A stretch of DNA of 64,000 nucleotides, taken from the NCBI GenBank assembly GCA_023399055.1, contig JAEWQV010000010.1, forward strand, positions 620,001 to 684,000, read 5' to 3'. Origin of the DNA: Bacillota bacterium (GTDB lineage Bacteria > Bacillota > Clostridia > Lachnospirales > Lachnospiraceae). Shown in pieces: positions 56,434-64,000 of the stretch. Both the position numbers and the translations under genes were made by a program. The notes below the pieces were generated by a model. That model did not search any database. It worked only from the letters and a program-made list of their open reading frames with translations, and was not told the origin of the DNA. How positions within the stretch are numbered: the first letter of the stretch is position 1; each line of letters opens with the position of its first letter.

Positions 56434-56531
56434 GATTTGAGCGTCAAAAGCCTTAATAAACTTTAATGGATGGATATATATGCAAGGTTAATCCTCTTAC
56501 ACAGAATTAAATAGCTTTTGACGTTCAAATC
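56434..56531. promoter_or_regulatory. 18-bp inverted repeat, likely AraC-type operator pair
   Basis: Copies at 56434-56451 and 56514-56531 (GATTTGAGCGTCAAAAGC type) are inverted with one mismatch and centres 80 bp apart. The right copy lies just upstream of the regulator start. Two inverted sites in a divergent promoter suit binding and possible looping by the AraC-type protein. Confidence 0.6.
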
Positions 56532-56552
56532 AAGGAAAGGAATACCACGGTA

Positions 56553-57389
56553 ATGACAACTCATGAAATAATAACCAGAAGAGCACAGCTTCCTGTTTAT
56601 TTTGGTATTTATGACTCTTATAATCAGTTGGTGCCAAGTCATTGGCATAATCATATCGAAGTCCTCTATTTATTAAAAGGTACTTTACATTTGACACGTA
56701 ATGATGAGAAATACACACTTAGACATAAGGATCTCTTTGTTGTTAATGCCAGTGATATCCATTACACACTAAGTGAAGGCGAGACAAAAGTCTTATTGCT
56801 CCAGATTCCTTACGATTTTCTGAATCAAGCCATTCAACAGTTTGAGTTTTTACAGTTCAGAGAATATTTTCCGCAGGAGGAATTGCAAGAAGATGAAATC
56901 TTTCAGACAATGGTCGAACACATCCTTACTATGAAAAACTTATACGAGCAATGCCAGGAAGGGTATCAATTTTTATTTAGCAGTAACCTTTACTTATTTT
57001 TGCACCTTTTATTTACCAATTATTCTGTTCGTCAGAATTCTGTAGAAAAAAGTAAAGATGCCAAGCATCTTATGCGAATGCGTACTGTCATAACCTATGT
57101 GGAACAGCACTATATGGAAACTCTTAGCCTTACAGAAGCGGCGGCATTAGTTGCTTTAAATCCGGAATATTTTTGTAGAACCTTTAAAAAATATATGGGT
57201 TTTTCCTATCTGGAATATGTTAATCAGGTTCGATTAACTCATATTCATAAAGATTTACTGGAAACAGATGATACTATTACAACCATTCAAGAACGACATG
57301 GTTTCAGCAATTATAAGGTCTTTAACCGAATGTTTAAAGAGGTTTATGGATGTTCACCATCAAAATTAAGATTTAATATAAAGAAGTAG
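56553..57389 (+). CDS. AraC-family regulator divergent from GH3
   Basis: This 278-residue regulator has an N-terminal cupin sensor (SHWHNHIEVLYLLKGTLHL, HKDLFVVNASDIHYT) and a C-terminal AraC domain (TEAAALVALNPEYFCRTFKK and TIQERHGFSNYKVFNRMFKE) ending GCSPSKLR. AAGGAA lies 12-13 nt before the ATG. It is transcribed away from the GH3 gene across a gap that holds an 18-bp inverted repeat, so GH3 is its likely target, with a beta-glucoside as probable inducer. Confidence 0.9.
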   Translation: MTTHEIITRRAQLPVYFGIYDSYNQLVPSHWHNHIEVLYLLKGTLHLTRNDEKYTLRHKDLFVVNASDIHYTLSEGETKVLLLQIPYDFLNQAIQQFEFLQFREYFPQEELQEDEIFQTMVEHILTMKNLYEQCQEGYQFLFSSNLYLFLHLLFTNYSVRQNSVEKSKDAKHLMRMRTVITYVEQHYMETLSLTEAAALVALNPEYFCRTFKKYMGFSYLEYVNQVRLTHIHKDLLETDDTITTIQERHGFSNYKVFNRMFKEVYGCSPSKLRFNIKK

Positions 57390-57400
57390 AGAACAAGGAA

Positions 57401-57438
57401 AAGGCTGTTTCAAAGTATTGATCTATTGCCACAGCCTT
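57401..57438 (+). terminator. Terminator of the araC-type gene
   Basis: An 8-bp stem (AAGGCTGT and complement) lies 12 nt after the stop and is followed by AATTTAAAT. Confidence 0.55.
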
Positions 57439-57484
57439 AATTTAAATCAAAGCTCTGTTAGATAATGTTATTGGCATTGAACAT

Positions 57485-57715
57485 ATGTTCTTGTTTAGTA
57501 TAACAGAACTGTTTGAATACAATGGTCAACTTATAACAATAACTTCTATGGAAAAGGATTTACAAAAAGATTGTAAGGAAAAACATTTTTCAGACGGGCA
57601 GGTATGTCCAACTTATGGTTCTCTACATGTCATAAAAAACGGCAAAGTAAACGGAAAACAAAGGTACTTGTGTAATGATTACAAAAAATCTTTTATGGTA
57701 GTGATATCAAAATAA
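57485..57715 (+). pseudogene. Degenerate transposase N-terminus (zinc-ribbon, IS1/IS1595-like)
   Basis: The 76-codon frame contains KHFSDGQVCPTYGSLHVIKN, then GKVNGKQRYLCNDYKKSF. This matches the N-terminal zinc ribbon of IS1/IS1595-type transposases (normally CPxCGS ... CxDCxKSF), but both second cysteines are changed to Tyr. The catalytic domain is absent. I see no terminal inverted repeats. It is the decayed trace of an insertion sequence and marks this patch as a site of past insertion. Confidence 0.7.
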
Positions 57716-57786
57716 ATAGTATATAATAATATCAAACATTAACTAACAATTGTTAATAATAACGTATTAAGAGATGGTGGTTCTAA

Positions 57787-58203
57787 ATGAAGAAAACTTG
57801 TGTTATTACAATAGCAATTTTAATTTTGTGTTCTACAATGATAGGGTGCAGTAGCAATAATAATGTAAAGGATATTAATGCTGAATATTTTACTATATCT
57901 TACGGGAACAGTTTTTATGATGCAAAAGATAAGTGTGAACAAAAAACCATTGACTTGCTTGTAGATGCTTACAATAATATTGAATTATCTGGAACTACAA
58001 ATCAGGAATTTAATTATGATAAATCAATATGTATTACATTTATTCATAATGACAAAATATCTGGGCAGGTAACTATTGATGATAAAGGAGTTTGTCGCAT
58101 AGATGATAGACCTGATAACTTTATCATTGATACAAAGAGTAATTTATATAAAGATGCAAAAAAAGCATATGATGTTATAAAAGAAAAATATAAATCACAA
58201 TAG
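57787..58203 (+). CDS. Small lipoprotein, unknown function
   Basis: This 138-residue protein has a lipoprotein signal with lipobox MIGC (Cys21), a Ser/Asn linker and a mixed alpha/beta domain of about 105 residues with no recognised motif. A GGTGG site lies about 7 nt before the ATG. It follows the transposase remnant and is very AT-rich, in keeping with an accessory gene. Confidence 0.7.
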   Translation: MKKTCVITIAILILCSTMIGCSSNNNVKDINAEYFTISYGNSFYDAKDKCEQKTIDLLVDAYNNIELSGTTNQEFNYDKSICITFIHNDKISGQVTIDDKGVCRIDDRPDNFIIDTKSNLYKDAKKAYDVIKEKYKSQ

Positions 58204-58286
58204 TTTACTATTGCGACAGAAAATTATAAGTAGGTAATTGAGTATCATTGGTAATAAGGACATTATTTTATTATTGAAACTTAAAA

Positions 58287-58311
58287 AGGAGGGAAAATTG
58301 ACTTCCCTCCT
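58287..58311 (-). terminator. Terminator downstream of the LRR-protein gene
   Basis: A 9-bp stem (AGGAGGGAA and complement, 7-nt loop) is followed on the minus strand by TTTTTAAG, 188 nt after the stop of the minus-strand gene. It may also stop the convergent lipoprotein transcript. Confidence 0.7.
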
Positions 58312-58498
58312 CATAGTATATTCTTATACCAATATTATTATATAACAGAGCTTAAATCAAAGATAATATATCGTTTATAATTTATAGAAAAATATTATTC
58401 TTATTATTCATCTACATAATGGAAAGCATAATTTACTAGATTCCCTACAGCTATTCACTCTTTCATCAATACAATACGTAATTCGTAGTTAGTTTGAT

Positions 58499-59167
58499 CT
58501 AAATAATGTGAAGGTTTGGTAAATCCGCACGAAGCCTCTCCCACTCTTCTTTACTATATTTTCTTCTGAGAGTTGTGTTTGGAAGCCATAGTGAAACAAG
58601 GTTTTTCATTTTGTATAGGAAGTCTAAATCTTTTATTGGTGTATTACCAAGTATTGGTCCACTAATTACTAACTGTTCCAGCTTATTAAGACTGATAAGT
58701 GGAGTGTAGTCCTCAATTTTCTTAAAATTTTCAACCTGAAGTACTATAAGGTTATCTAAACTTCCAAGACATGTGATATCTTGAACACTTGCACCAGAAC
58801 CGATATACAAATACTTTAACTTGTCCAATTTTTTTAATTTAGACAAGTCTTTGTATGCCCCCCATTTGAATCGAAGTTCTTCTAAATCTTCCTGACAGCA
58901 TGCCGCATCAAAAAGCTTCTGTGGTACGCGAGAATTAAAATGTAATGATTTGAAGGCCTTTGTATTTGTACTCAAAAAATCAATCCACTCAACCAGTATT
59001 CGTTTTTTCTCACGTTCACTATAAATATAGTCAAGTTGGGTACAAAATATACTCACTTTATTCTCACCCTGATAATCCATAAGTTCTATCATACTTTTTT
59101 TCGATGGAAATCCCCCAATATCTTTAAAGTATAAATTCTTTATCTGATTCTCTGTTAAAATAGCCAT
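58499..59167 (-). CDS. Leucine-rich-repeat-like protein
   Basis: This 222-residue cytoplasmic protein has at least four imperfect leucine-rich repeats after residue 95 (LEELRFKWGAYKDLSKLKKL, LKYLYIGSGASVQDITCLGS, LIVLQVENFKKIEDYTPLIS, LEQLVISGPILG). A non-repeat N-terminal domain precedes them. GGAG lies before the ATG. Such single proteins in AT-rich accessory patches are often immunity or protein-interaction modules, but no partner toxin is visible here. Confidence 0.7.
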   Translation of the reverse strand: MAILTENQIKNLYFKDIGGFPSKKSMIELMDYQGENKVSIFCTQLDYIYSEREKKRILVEWIDFLSTNTKAFKSLHFNSRVPQKLFDAACCQEDLEELRFKWGAYKDLSKLKKLDKLKYLYIGSGASVQDITCLGSLDNLIVLQVENFKKIEDYTPLISLNKLEQLVISGPILGNTPIKDLDFLYKMKNLVSLWLPNTTLRRKYSKEEWERLRADLPNLHII

Positions 59168-59345
59168 CTTTCTTCTCCGTCCACTATCTTAGTTAAATTG
59201 ATTATATATTCGTTGTTTTCATCCAAATATATCCTTATATCTTTGTAATCATTTTAACCCCATTTACTAATAATGGCAAGTTCATCAAAACTAATAATAT
59301 CTTGTATAAGTGTCTTGCAAATGTGTCAGAAAGAAAAATTTATTG

Positions 59346-61640
59346 TTAATCTTTGATAAAGGTAGGTACTATAAGCACATCCTTTAATTCATAGTCTGTA
59401 CCATATACTTTTATTACTTTACTACTACCATCAAGCAGCGTAAAAGTGTTATTATCCTTAGAAATTTCAACAAGGATTCGACTATCCTCATATTGAAGAA
59501 TGAACTTATAACTATCCCATTTGCCAGGTATCCTCGGTGCAAAACTTATTCCGCTTTCTTTTATTCTAAGTCCTGCAAATCCGTAAATGATAGCCATATA
59601 GGCTCCACCCATGTTAGCGGTATGAATGCCATCCTTGGTGTTCTTATGAGTATTAAATAAATCTAATAGAGCAGAATCACCAAAATAATCATATGCCTTA
59701 TCCATCCGTCCTAATTTAGCTGCCATAATGCTAAACACGCAGGTCGATAGAGAGGAATCGTGTGTGGTGCATTTTTCATAATAATCATAGGAGTTCTTAA
59801 TCGTATCTAGATCCTGCTCATCCTCCAGAATAAAATGTGCCAACACTGTATCTGCTTGCTTACACACCTGATATCGATAGAGATGTAACGGGTGATAATG
59901 TAGTAACAGTGGAAACTTGTCCTTTGGTGTTGCTTCTAAATCCCAAGTTTTTTTATGAAGAAAGGAATCATCCTGAGGATTAATCTTAAGTTCCTCGTCA
60001 TAGGGGAGATACATGCGATCCGCTGCTTTCTTAAAACTATCTATCTCTTCCTGTGTTAAACTGATTTTCTCGATTACTCCCGATTTTTCGGCAGCTTTTA
60101 GTAGATGATAAAACTTTACGGCCCAATTAAGATTATATTTTGCCAATACATTGGTGTAATAGTTGTTGTTTACCATACAAGTATATTCATCTGGTCCAGT
60201 TACTTCATTAATACGAAATGTGTCTTGGCTGTAGTTACCCACTTCCAGCCAGAGTCTGGCTGTCTCAAACAGGATTTCTCCACCCTTTTCAGCGATAAAG
60301 TCTAAATCTTTTGTGGTTAAATAATACGATATAATAGAATATGCAATATCACCATTGATATGATAAGCAGCACTTCCTGAAGGGAAGTAACCAGAGCATT
60401 CCCTTCCTGCTATGGTTCTCCAAGGGTACAGGGCACCTTTTTCATGCCCCATCAACTTTGCATTCTCTCTTGCACTTGACAATGTATTATATCGAAAACT
60501 GATTAAGTTCTTTGTTATCTCCGGGGCAGTCAAATTGAAAAAAGGTTCCATATACATCTCTGTATCCCAGAAATAATGACCTTCATACCCTTCACCACTT
60601 AGTCCCTTCGCTGCAATATTACAATATTCATCCTTTCCTACAGATTGTATTAACTGATACATGTTGTAGTTTAAGGCAGCGGTAAGGTTATCATCCCCTT
60701 CAATCTCTAAAAGGCAGCCCTCCCAGAATTTCTTAAGGTATTTTCTCTGTTTCTCATAGTGATATTCGAGTGGACTGGACAATGCTTCCACCATCTTCTC
60801 TCTGGCATCGCTGACACAATCTGTATAACGGATAGAATCACTAAAAACACTGTATTTTTTCAGTGTCACGGTCTCGTCTGCACTTATTTTAAACTCCATG
60901 GTGGTAATAGCCTTGTGGTCGCTTTCACTGCATATAGTACTACAACTTATATCTTTTGATAGTACGTGGGATACAGCGCTGCAAACAAATAACCCTGAAC
61001 TGGAAGTTTGCGATTGCAAATACGTTATGCCGCTTTCCTGAAATGCTTTTACTGGATGAAGATACCTGGGGCTTTCTGCGGCTACCCTTGGGTCTTTGTC
61101 ATTGCTATAGTTTCTTACATCTCCTAAATGATGGGAGGTTATCTTAATGGTACCAGTAAAATTCAATGCCTTCACACTATATTCAATGGTAAAGAGAGAT
61201 GGCTGATGGAAGGCTGCCATTCGTTTTATCGTTAGCTCAATCTCTTTACCTGACACAGATTGCCAATATACCTTTCTACCAGTTATACCTTGCTCCATAT
61301 CCAACCATCTTTCAGATTTCAGAACCGTACCCTCAAACATGTTGAACACTTCCCCATCCACAGACAATTGTATGGTCTGGGTATCCGCCACATTTAAGAT
61401 AGTCTGCTTTTCTTCAATCAACCCATATAATTTTTCCGCTTGCGGCATTCTGGCGATATCGTAAAAGCCATTGATGTAGGTCCCACGAATGGTATCATAA
61501 TCCTTTGGATAACCTTCTTCAAAGTTAGCTCTAATCCCTATGTAACCATTAGCATTATGAAATATGGTCTCATTAAGCAGCAATTCATTATTTTCTAATT
61601 TCAAATCATCTAATCTATAAATCGGCTGTTTCAATCCCAT
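59346..61640 (-). CDS. GH65 alpha-glucoside phosphorylase
   Basis: The 764-residue enzyme starts MGLKQPIYRL at 61640, 6 nt after GGAG; an ATG 12 nt upstream lacks a site. The N-terminal beta-sandwich has FHNANGYIGIRANFEEG. The (alpha/alpha)6 barrel has HYFWDTEMYMEPFFNLTAPE, YPWRTIAGRECSGYFPSGSA, and the catalytic Glu in VTGPDEYTCMVNNNYYTN near residue 482. GH65 enzymes phosphorolyse maltose, trehalose, kojibiose, nigerose or glucosyl-rhamnose to beta-glucose-1-phosphate. The adjacent beta-phosphoglucomutase gene confirms this chemistry. The exact sugar cannot be read. Confidence 0.92.
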   Translation of the reverse strand: MGLKQPIYRLDDLKLENNELLLNETIFHNANGYIGIRANFEEGYPKDYDTIRGTYINGFYDIARMPQAEKLYGLIEEKQTILNVADTQTIQLSVDGEVFNMFEGTVLKSERWLDMEQGITGRKVYWQSVSGKEIELTIKRMAAFHQPSLFTIEYSVKALNFTGTIKITSHHLGDVRNYSNDKDPRVAAESPRYLHPVKAFQESGITYLQSQTSSSGLFVCSAVSHVLSKDISCSTICSESDHKAITTMEFKISADETVTLKKYSVFSDSIRYTDCVSDAREKMVEALSSPLEYHYEKQRKYLKKFWEGCLLEIEGDDNLTAALNYNMYQLIQSVGKDEYCNIAAKGLSGEGYEGHYFWDTEMYMEPFFNLTAPEITKNLISFRYNTLSSARENAKLMGHEKGALYPWRTIAGRECSGYFPSGSAAYHINGDIAYSIISYYLTTKDLDFIAEKGGEILFETARLWLEVGNYSQDTFRINEVTGPDEYTCMVNNNYYTNVLAKYNLNWAVKFYHLLKAAEKSGVIEKISLTQEEIDSFKKAADRMYLPYDEELKINPQDDSFLHKKTWDLEATPKDKFPLLLHYHPLHLYRYQVCKQADTVLAHFILEDEQDLDTIKNSYDYYEKCTTHDSSLSTCVFSIMAAKLGRMDKAYDYFGDSALLDLFNTHKNTKDGIHTANMGGAYMAIIYGFAGLRIKESGISFAPRIPGKWDSYKFILQYEDSRILVEISKDNNTFTLLDGSSKVIKVYGTDYELKDVLIVPTFIKD

Positions 61641-61713
61641 GGGTGTCTCCATTCATAATTACTTTAGTAATTGATTTAATTAAGTATAAAATTTTATAGC
61701 AACAAACTTTGGC

Positions 61714-62349
61714 TTATACAATTCTTAGTAAATCCTGAAAGGAATTCAAACTCCAATCAGCCAGTTCGCTTCCTGCTGCATCTCCAATTGCTGCCGCCTT
61801 CATTCCTGCTGCTTTAGCAGCCTCAAGTCCTGCAATGGCATCCTCCACTACAATGCATCCGTTGGGTTCAATTCCAAGATGTTCTGCTGCTATTAGGAAT
61901 ACTTCCGGGTCCGGCTTTGATTTGGTGATATTATTGCCATCTGAAATTACATCAAAGAACTCGCCTAATCCTATTTTATCAAGAATTAAGGGAGCATTCT
62001 TACTAGAAGACCCAATTGCTAAGTGATATCCCAATTCTCTAAGCTTTATCAGTGTATTTTTTACTTCATCACTCAAATCTGCTGGAGACATATTCATTAA
62101 AAGTGCTCGGTAGGTTTCATTTTTCTCCTCTGCCAGAACTTGTTTTTCTTCTGGTGACAGTAAAAGTCCGCTGCCCTCAAGAACAATGTCCAGACTTTCC
62201 ATTCTAGATACACCTCTTAAACGGTTATTCTTTATCTCATCAAATGGAATTGATAGTTTATTTGCAAGGCTTTTCCAAGCCTGGTAATGGTATTTGTCAG
62301 TATGACAAATAACTCCGTCTAAATCAAATATAAAAGCTTTATAATTCAT
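61714..62349 (-). CDS. pgmB: Beta-phosphoglucomutase
   Basis: This 211-residue HAD-superfamily enzyme has nucleophile Asp9 and acid/base Asp11 in FDLDGVICHTDKYHYQAWK, RLRGVSRMESLDIVL (substrate contacts), GSSSKNAPLIL, and the metal loop VVEDAIAGLEAAKAAGM. It converts beta-glucose-1-phosphate to glucose-6-phosphate, the step needed after the GH65 phosphorylase encoded next. AGGAGG-like GGAGG lies before the ATG. It is about 70 nt upstream of the GH65 gene. Confidence 0.95.
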   Translation of the reverse strand: MNYKAFIFDLDGVICHTDKYHYQAWKSLANKLSIPFDEIKNNRLRGVSRMESLDIVLEGSGLLLSPEEKQVLAEEKNETYRALLMNMSPADLSDEVKNTLIKLRELGYHLAIGSSSKNAPLILDKIGLGEFFDVISDGNNITKSKPDPEVFLIAAEHLGIEPNGCIVVEDAIAGLEAAKAAGMKAAAIGDAAGSELADWSLNSFQDLLRIV

Positions 62350-62389
62350 ATTTCTACCTCCATGAATGGCATTTTACCTCTTTTATCTT

Positions 62390-62419
62390 AAAAAGGGACT
62401 TTTTTAGAAGTCCCTTTTT
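62390..62419. terminator. Terminator between GH36 and pgmB
   Basis: A 12-bp stem (AAAAAGGGACTT and complement, 6-nt loop) with T-runs on both strands lies between the GH36 stop and the pgmB start. The GH36 and pgmB-GH65 transcripts are therefore at least partly separate. Confidence 0.85.
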
Positions 62420-62476
62420 CTTTTGCATATAGTTGCAGCATCATCTGCACATTAAGTCCAATCAATATTAGAATAA

Positions 62477-64000
62477 CTATTTCAGTATACTTATAAACCA
62501 AAGTCCAGAATGTCCCACCTCAAGGTTTAAGTGTACCCCCTGCTCCAATAATTCCCGTCCAAAGCAGAAAAAACGCTCTCTTGTGTCGGCATTTTCAAGT
62601 AAATATTCCGCGTTCTCCAATACTCCTTCAAGCATAATCTCTCCAGTAAAGGATTTCTTGACCGCAAAGGCAAATATTGCTCCTTTGCCCTTTTTCATTA
62701 ACTGAAAGGCTGCAAAATTATCTTCACTTACTAACTCATCGGAAGTATTGCTTATTTTTCTAAAATCGTCCACTCTCTCACCATAACGCAGTGGTTGTCC
62801 AGTCAGGTGGTACAGACTGCCTTGGAACAAGAGTGGAAAGATTTTTTCTTTGTACATTTTAATTTCACGTGTAAATATAGTAAGAAACTTTAAGGGTAGT
62901 GTCGTGAGATCTCGGCTGACGCCCATTAAATGCAGCATAGCACTTCGTAGTGTCGCTATCACTTCGTATTCGGGGGTATTATCTTCTATTTCATAACCGG
63001 GGAATACATGAGAACCATCTTCATATTCTCTGGTCTGTGACCATGCCCAGTGCAATAATCTGGAGGGAGACACTGTCAGGGATGCTCCCCAAAAACATTG
63101 CAAGCTATGGGCAAGTTCATCAGGATCACTAAGGTAGGTTACATCCGTGTGCTTTAACATTTCTAAGTCAAAACGAAGTCCGCCGGAAGAACAATTCTCA
63201 AGGATTAAATGAGGGTACTTACTGCGAAGACGGTCCAGCACCTCATAATATTTCTGGTAGTGTGTATACAAACCCATACCAGGCTGATGACCGTGGTCGG
63301 AACGGTTACAGCCATAGCCAGGGTCAACATTAAAATCTAACTTAATCCAGTCACAATTCGTCTCAATAACTAGGCGATCCATAATTTCAAATAACCATTC
63401 AGCAGCACCCTCTGCTCCAAGGCAAAGGTAGGGGTCTTCATATTCTTTACCATCATATATCGCTTCCCATTCAGGATGTAACTGTCTAAGTACCGACAAT
63501 TTACCCATTGCCTCAGGTTCAATCCATATGCCAAACTTCATACCCTTTTGATGTACGTAATCAGAAATATATCGAAGTCCCTGGGGAAAGCGTTTTCTAT
63601 TTATTAAATACCAATCGCCTCTGCATTTGGACCAATGAACATCGGAGGTTTCGTCACCAAACCAGCCTGCATCCAAGGTACAAAGGGTAAACCCAAGTTC
63701 CGCTGCACGGTCAACATTTTTAAGAAATACGTCTTCGTTAATATCCACATCTTCATAGGTCCACCAATGATTCCATTCCACAATAGGTGAATTTATTCTG
63801 CTTTCTGCAAACCAATTCTGCTCCAACCAATTTGAGGTATTATTGCAAAGTTCGGTAAAGCTGTCACTCCTACTGCAAATTATGGATGGCAGTTTAAAAC
63901 TCTCGTTAGGTTCAAGTATCGTCGTAAAATCCTTTTCTAAGAGCACGAATTCAATCTTTCCTTCCGGACAGATACGTAATCCCCAATTTCCGGACCAACA
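62477..64000 (-). CDS. GH36 alpha-galactosidase, N-terminal part outside window
   Basis: The frame is open through base 64000, giving the last 507 residues. The edge already shows WSGNWG, typical of the GH36 N-terminal beta-sandwich. The barrel has NHWWTYEDVDINE, LDAGWFGD, FGIWIEPEAMG, nucleophile Asp in CDWIKLDFN, the substrate loop ENCSSGGLRFDLEML and the acid/base Asp region LSDPDELAH. It hydrolyses alpha-1,6-galactosides such as raffinose or melibiose. The visible part has no signal peptide information. It is followed by a terminator and the pgmB-GH65 pair. Confidence 0.93.
   Translation of the reverse strand, partial: CWSGNWGLRICPEGKIEFVLLEKDFTTILEPNESFKLPSIICSRSDSFTELCNNTSNWLEQNWFAESRINSPIVEWNHWWTYEDVDINEDVFLKNVDRAAELGFTLCTLDAGWFGDETSDVHWSKCRGDWYLINRKRFPQGLRYISDYVHQKGMKFGIWIEPEAMGKLSVLRQLHPEWEAIYDGKEYEDPYLCLGAEGAAEWLFEIMDRLVIETNCDWIKLDFNVDPGYGCNRSDHGHQPGMGLYTHYQKYYEVLDRLRSKYPHLILENCSSGGLRFDLEMLKHTDVTYLSDPDELAHSLQCFWGASLTVSPSRLLHWAWSQTREYEDGSHVFPGYEIEDNTPEYEVIATLRSAMLHLMGVSRDLTTLPLKFLTIFTREIKMYKEKIFPLLFQGSLYHLTGQPLRYGERVDDFRKISNTSDELVSEDNFAAFQLMKKGKGAIFAFAVKKSFTGEIMLEGVLENAEYLLENADTRERFFCFGRELLEQGVHLNLEVGHSGLWFISILK

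Overview
The window looks like chromosome of a low-GC, saccharolytic, Gram-positive anaerobe of the Clostridia, most likely a plant-fibre-degrading Lachnospiraceae close to Lachnoclostridium (Clostridium) phytofermentans. The grounds are strong AGGAGG-type ribosome binding sites, occasional TTG starts, lipoprotein-type solute-binding proteins, YesM/LytS plus AraC-type two-component pairs, and many glycoside hydrolases and phosphorylases (GH3, GH5 twice, GH36, GH43, GH65, GH94). The species is an inference. No rRNA, tRNA, CRISPR array, prophage or intact insertion sequence was seen. LAYOUT. 1-4.5 kb (minus): an OmpR-type two-component pair, then a VTC-type polyphosphate polymerase overlapping a DUF4956 membrane protein, then a lipoprotein with a Cthe_2159-like carbohydrate-binding domain that is cut by the window edge. 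5-9.1 kb: a solute-binding lipoprotein and a GH43 enzyme, with a divergent AraC regulator. 9.3-13.6 kb: the sbcDC nuclease operon. 14.0-17.2 kb: ppx-ppk1, preceded by a possible coupled leader peptide. 17.4-19.1 kb: a GNAT acetyltransferase, a wrecked metallo-beta-lactamase-fold gene, and a likely type I toxin-antitoxin locus (32-codon holin-like toxin, convergent small RNA). 19.2-33.9 kb (minus): GH94 phosphorylase, hexose-phosphate mutase, histidine kinase, sugar ABC transporter, response regulator, chemoreceptor, nagA and nagB. The GH94 protein resembles N,N'-diacetylchitobiose phosphorylase more than cellobiose phosphorylase, so the block reads as sensing, uptake, phosphorolysis and conversion of chitobiose to fructose-6-phosphate. 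34.3-36.8 kb: a secreted modular GH5 with a 108-nt inverted-repeat hairpin upstream. 37-40.8 kb: membrane proteins of unknown function and a nucleotidyltransferase. 41.0-49.3 kb (minus): histidine kinase, response regulator, ABC transporter and a cytoplasmic GH5, a self-contained oligosaccharide operon. 49.7-53.7 kb: a membrane-anchored metalloprotease, small open frames, and a CsoR repressor plus P1B-type ATPase with textbook CsoR operators. 53.8-57.4 kb: a domain-swapped GH3 and a divergent AraC regulator with an 18-bp inverted repeat. 57.4-59.2 kb: an accessory patch with a decayed transposase zinc ribbon, a lipoprotein and a leucine-rich-repeat protein. 59.3-64 kb (minus): a GH65 phosphorylase with beta-phosphoglucomutase, and a GH36 alpha-galactosidase that runs off the window. 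HOW IT FITS TOGETHER. Most genes take up oligosaccharides by ABC transport and cleave them in the cytoplasm, by phosphorolysis (GH94, GH65) or hydrolysis (GH3, GH5, GH36); phosphorolysis saves ATP. The carbohydrate blocks carry their own two-component or AraC regulators. Three AT-rich tandem repeats (17.45, 21.24 and 49.41 kb) and a 116-bp tandem duplication (29.7 kb) lie in intergenic regions.
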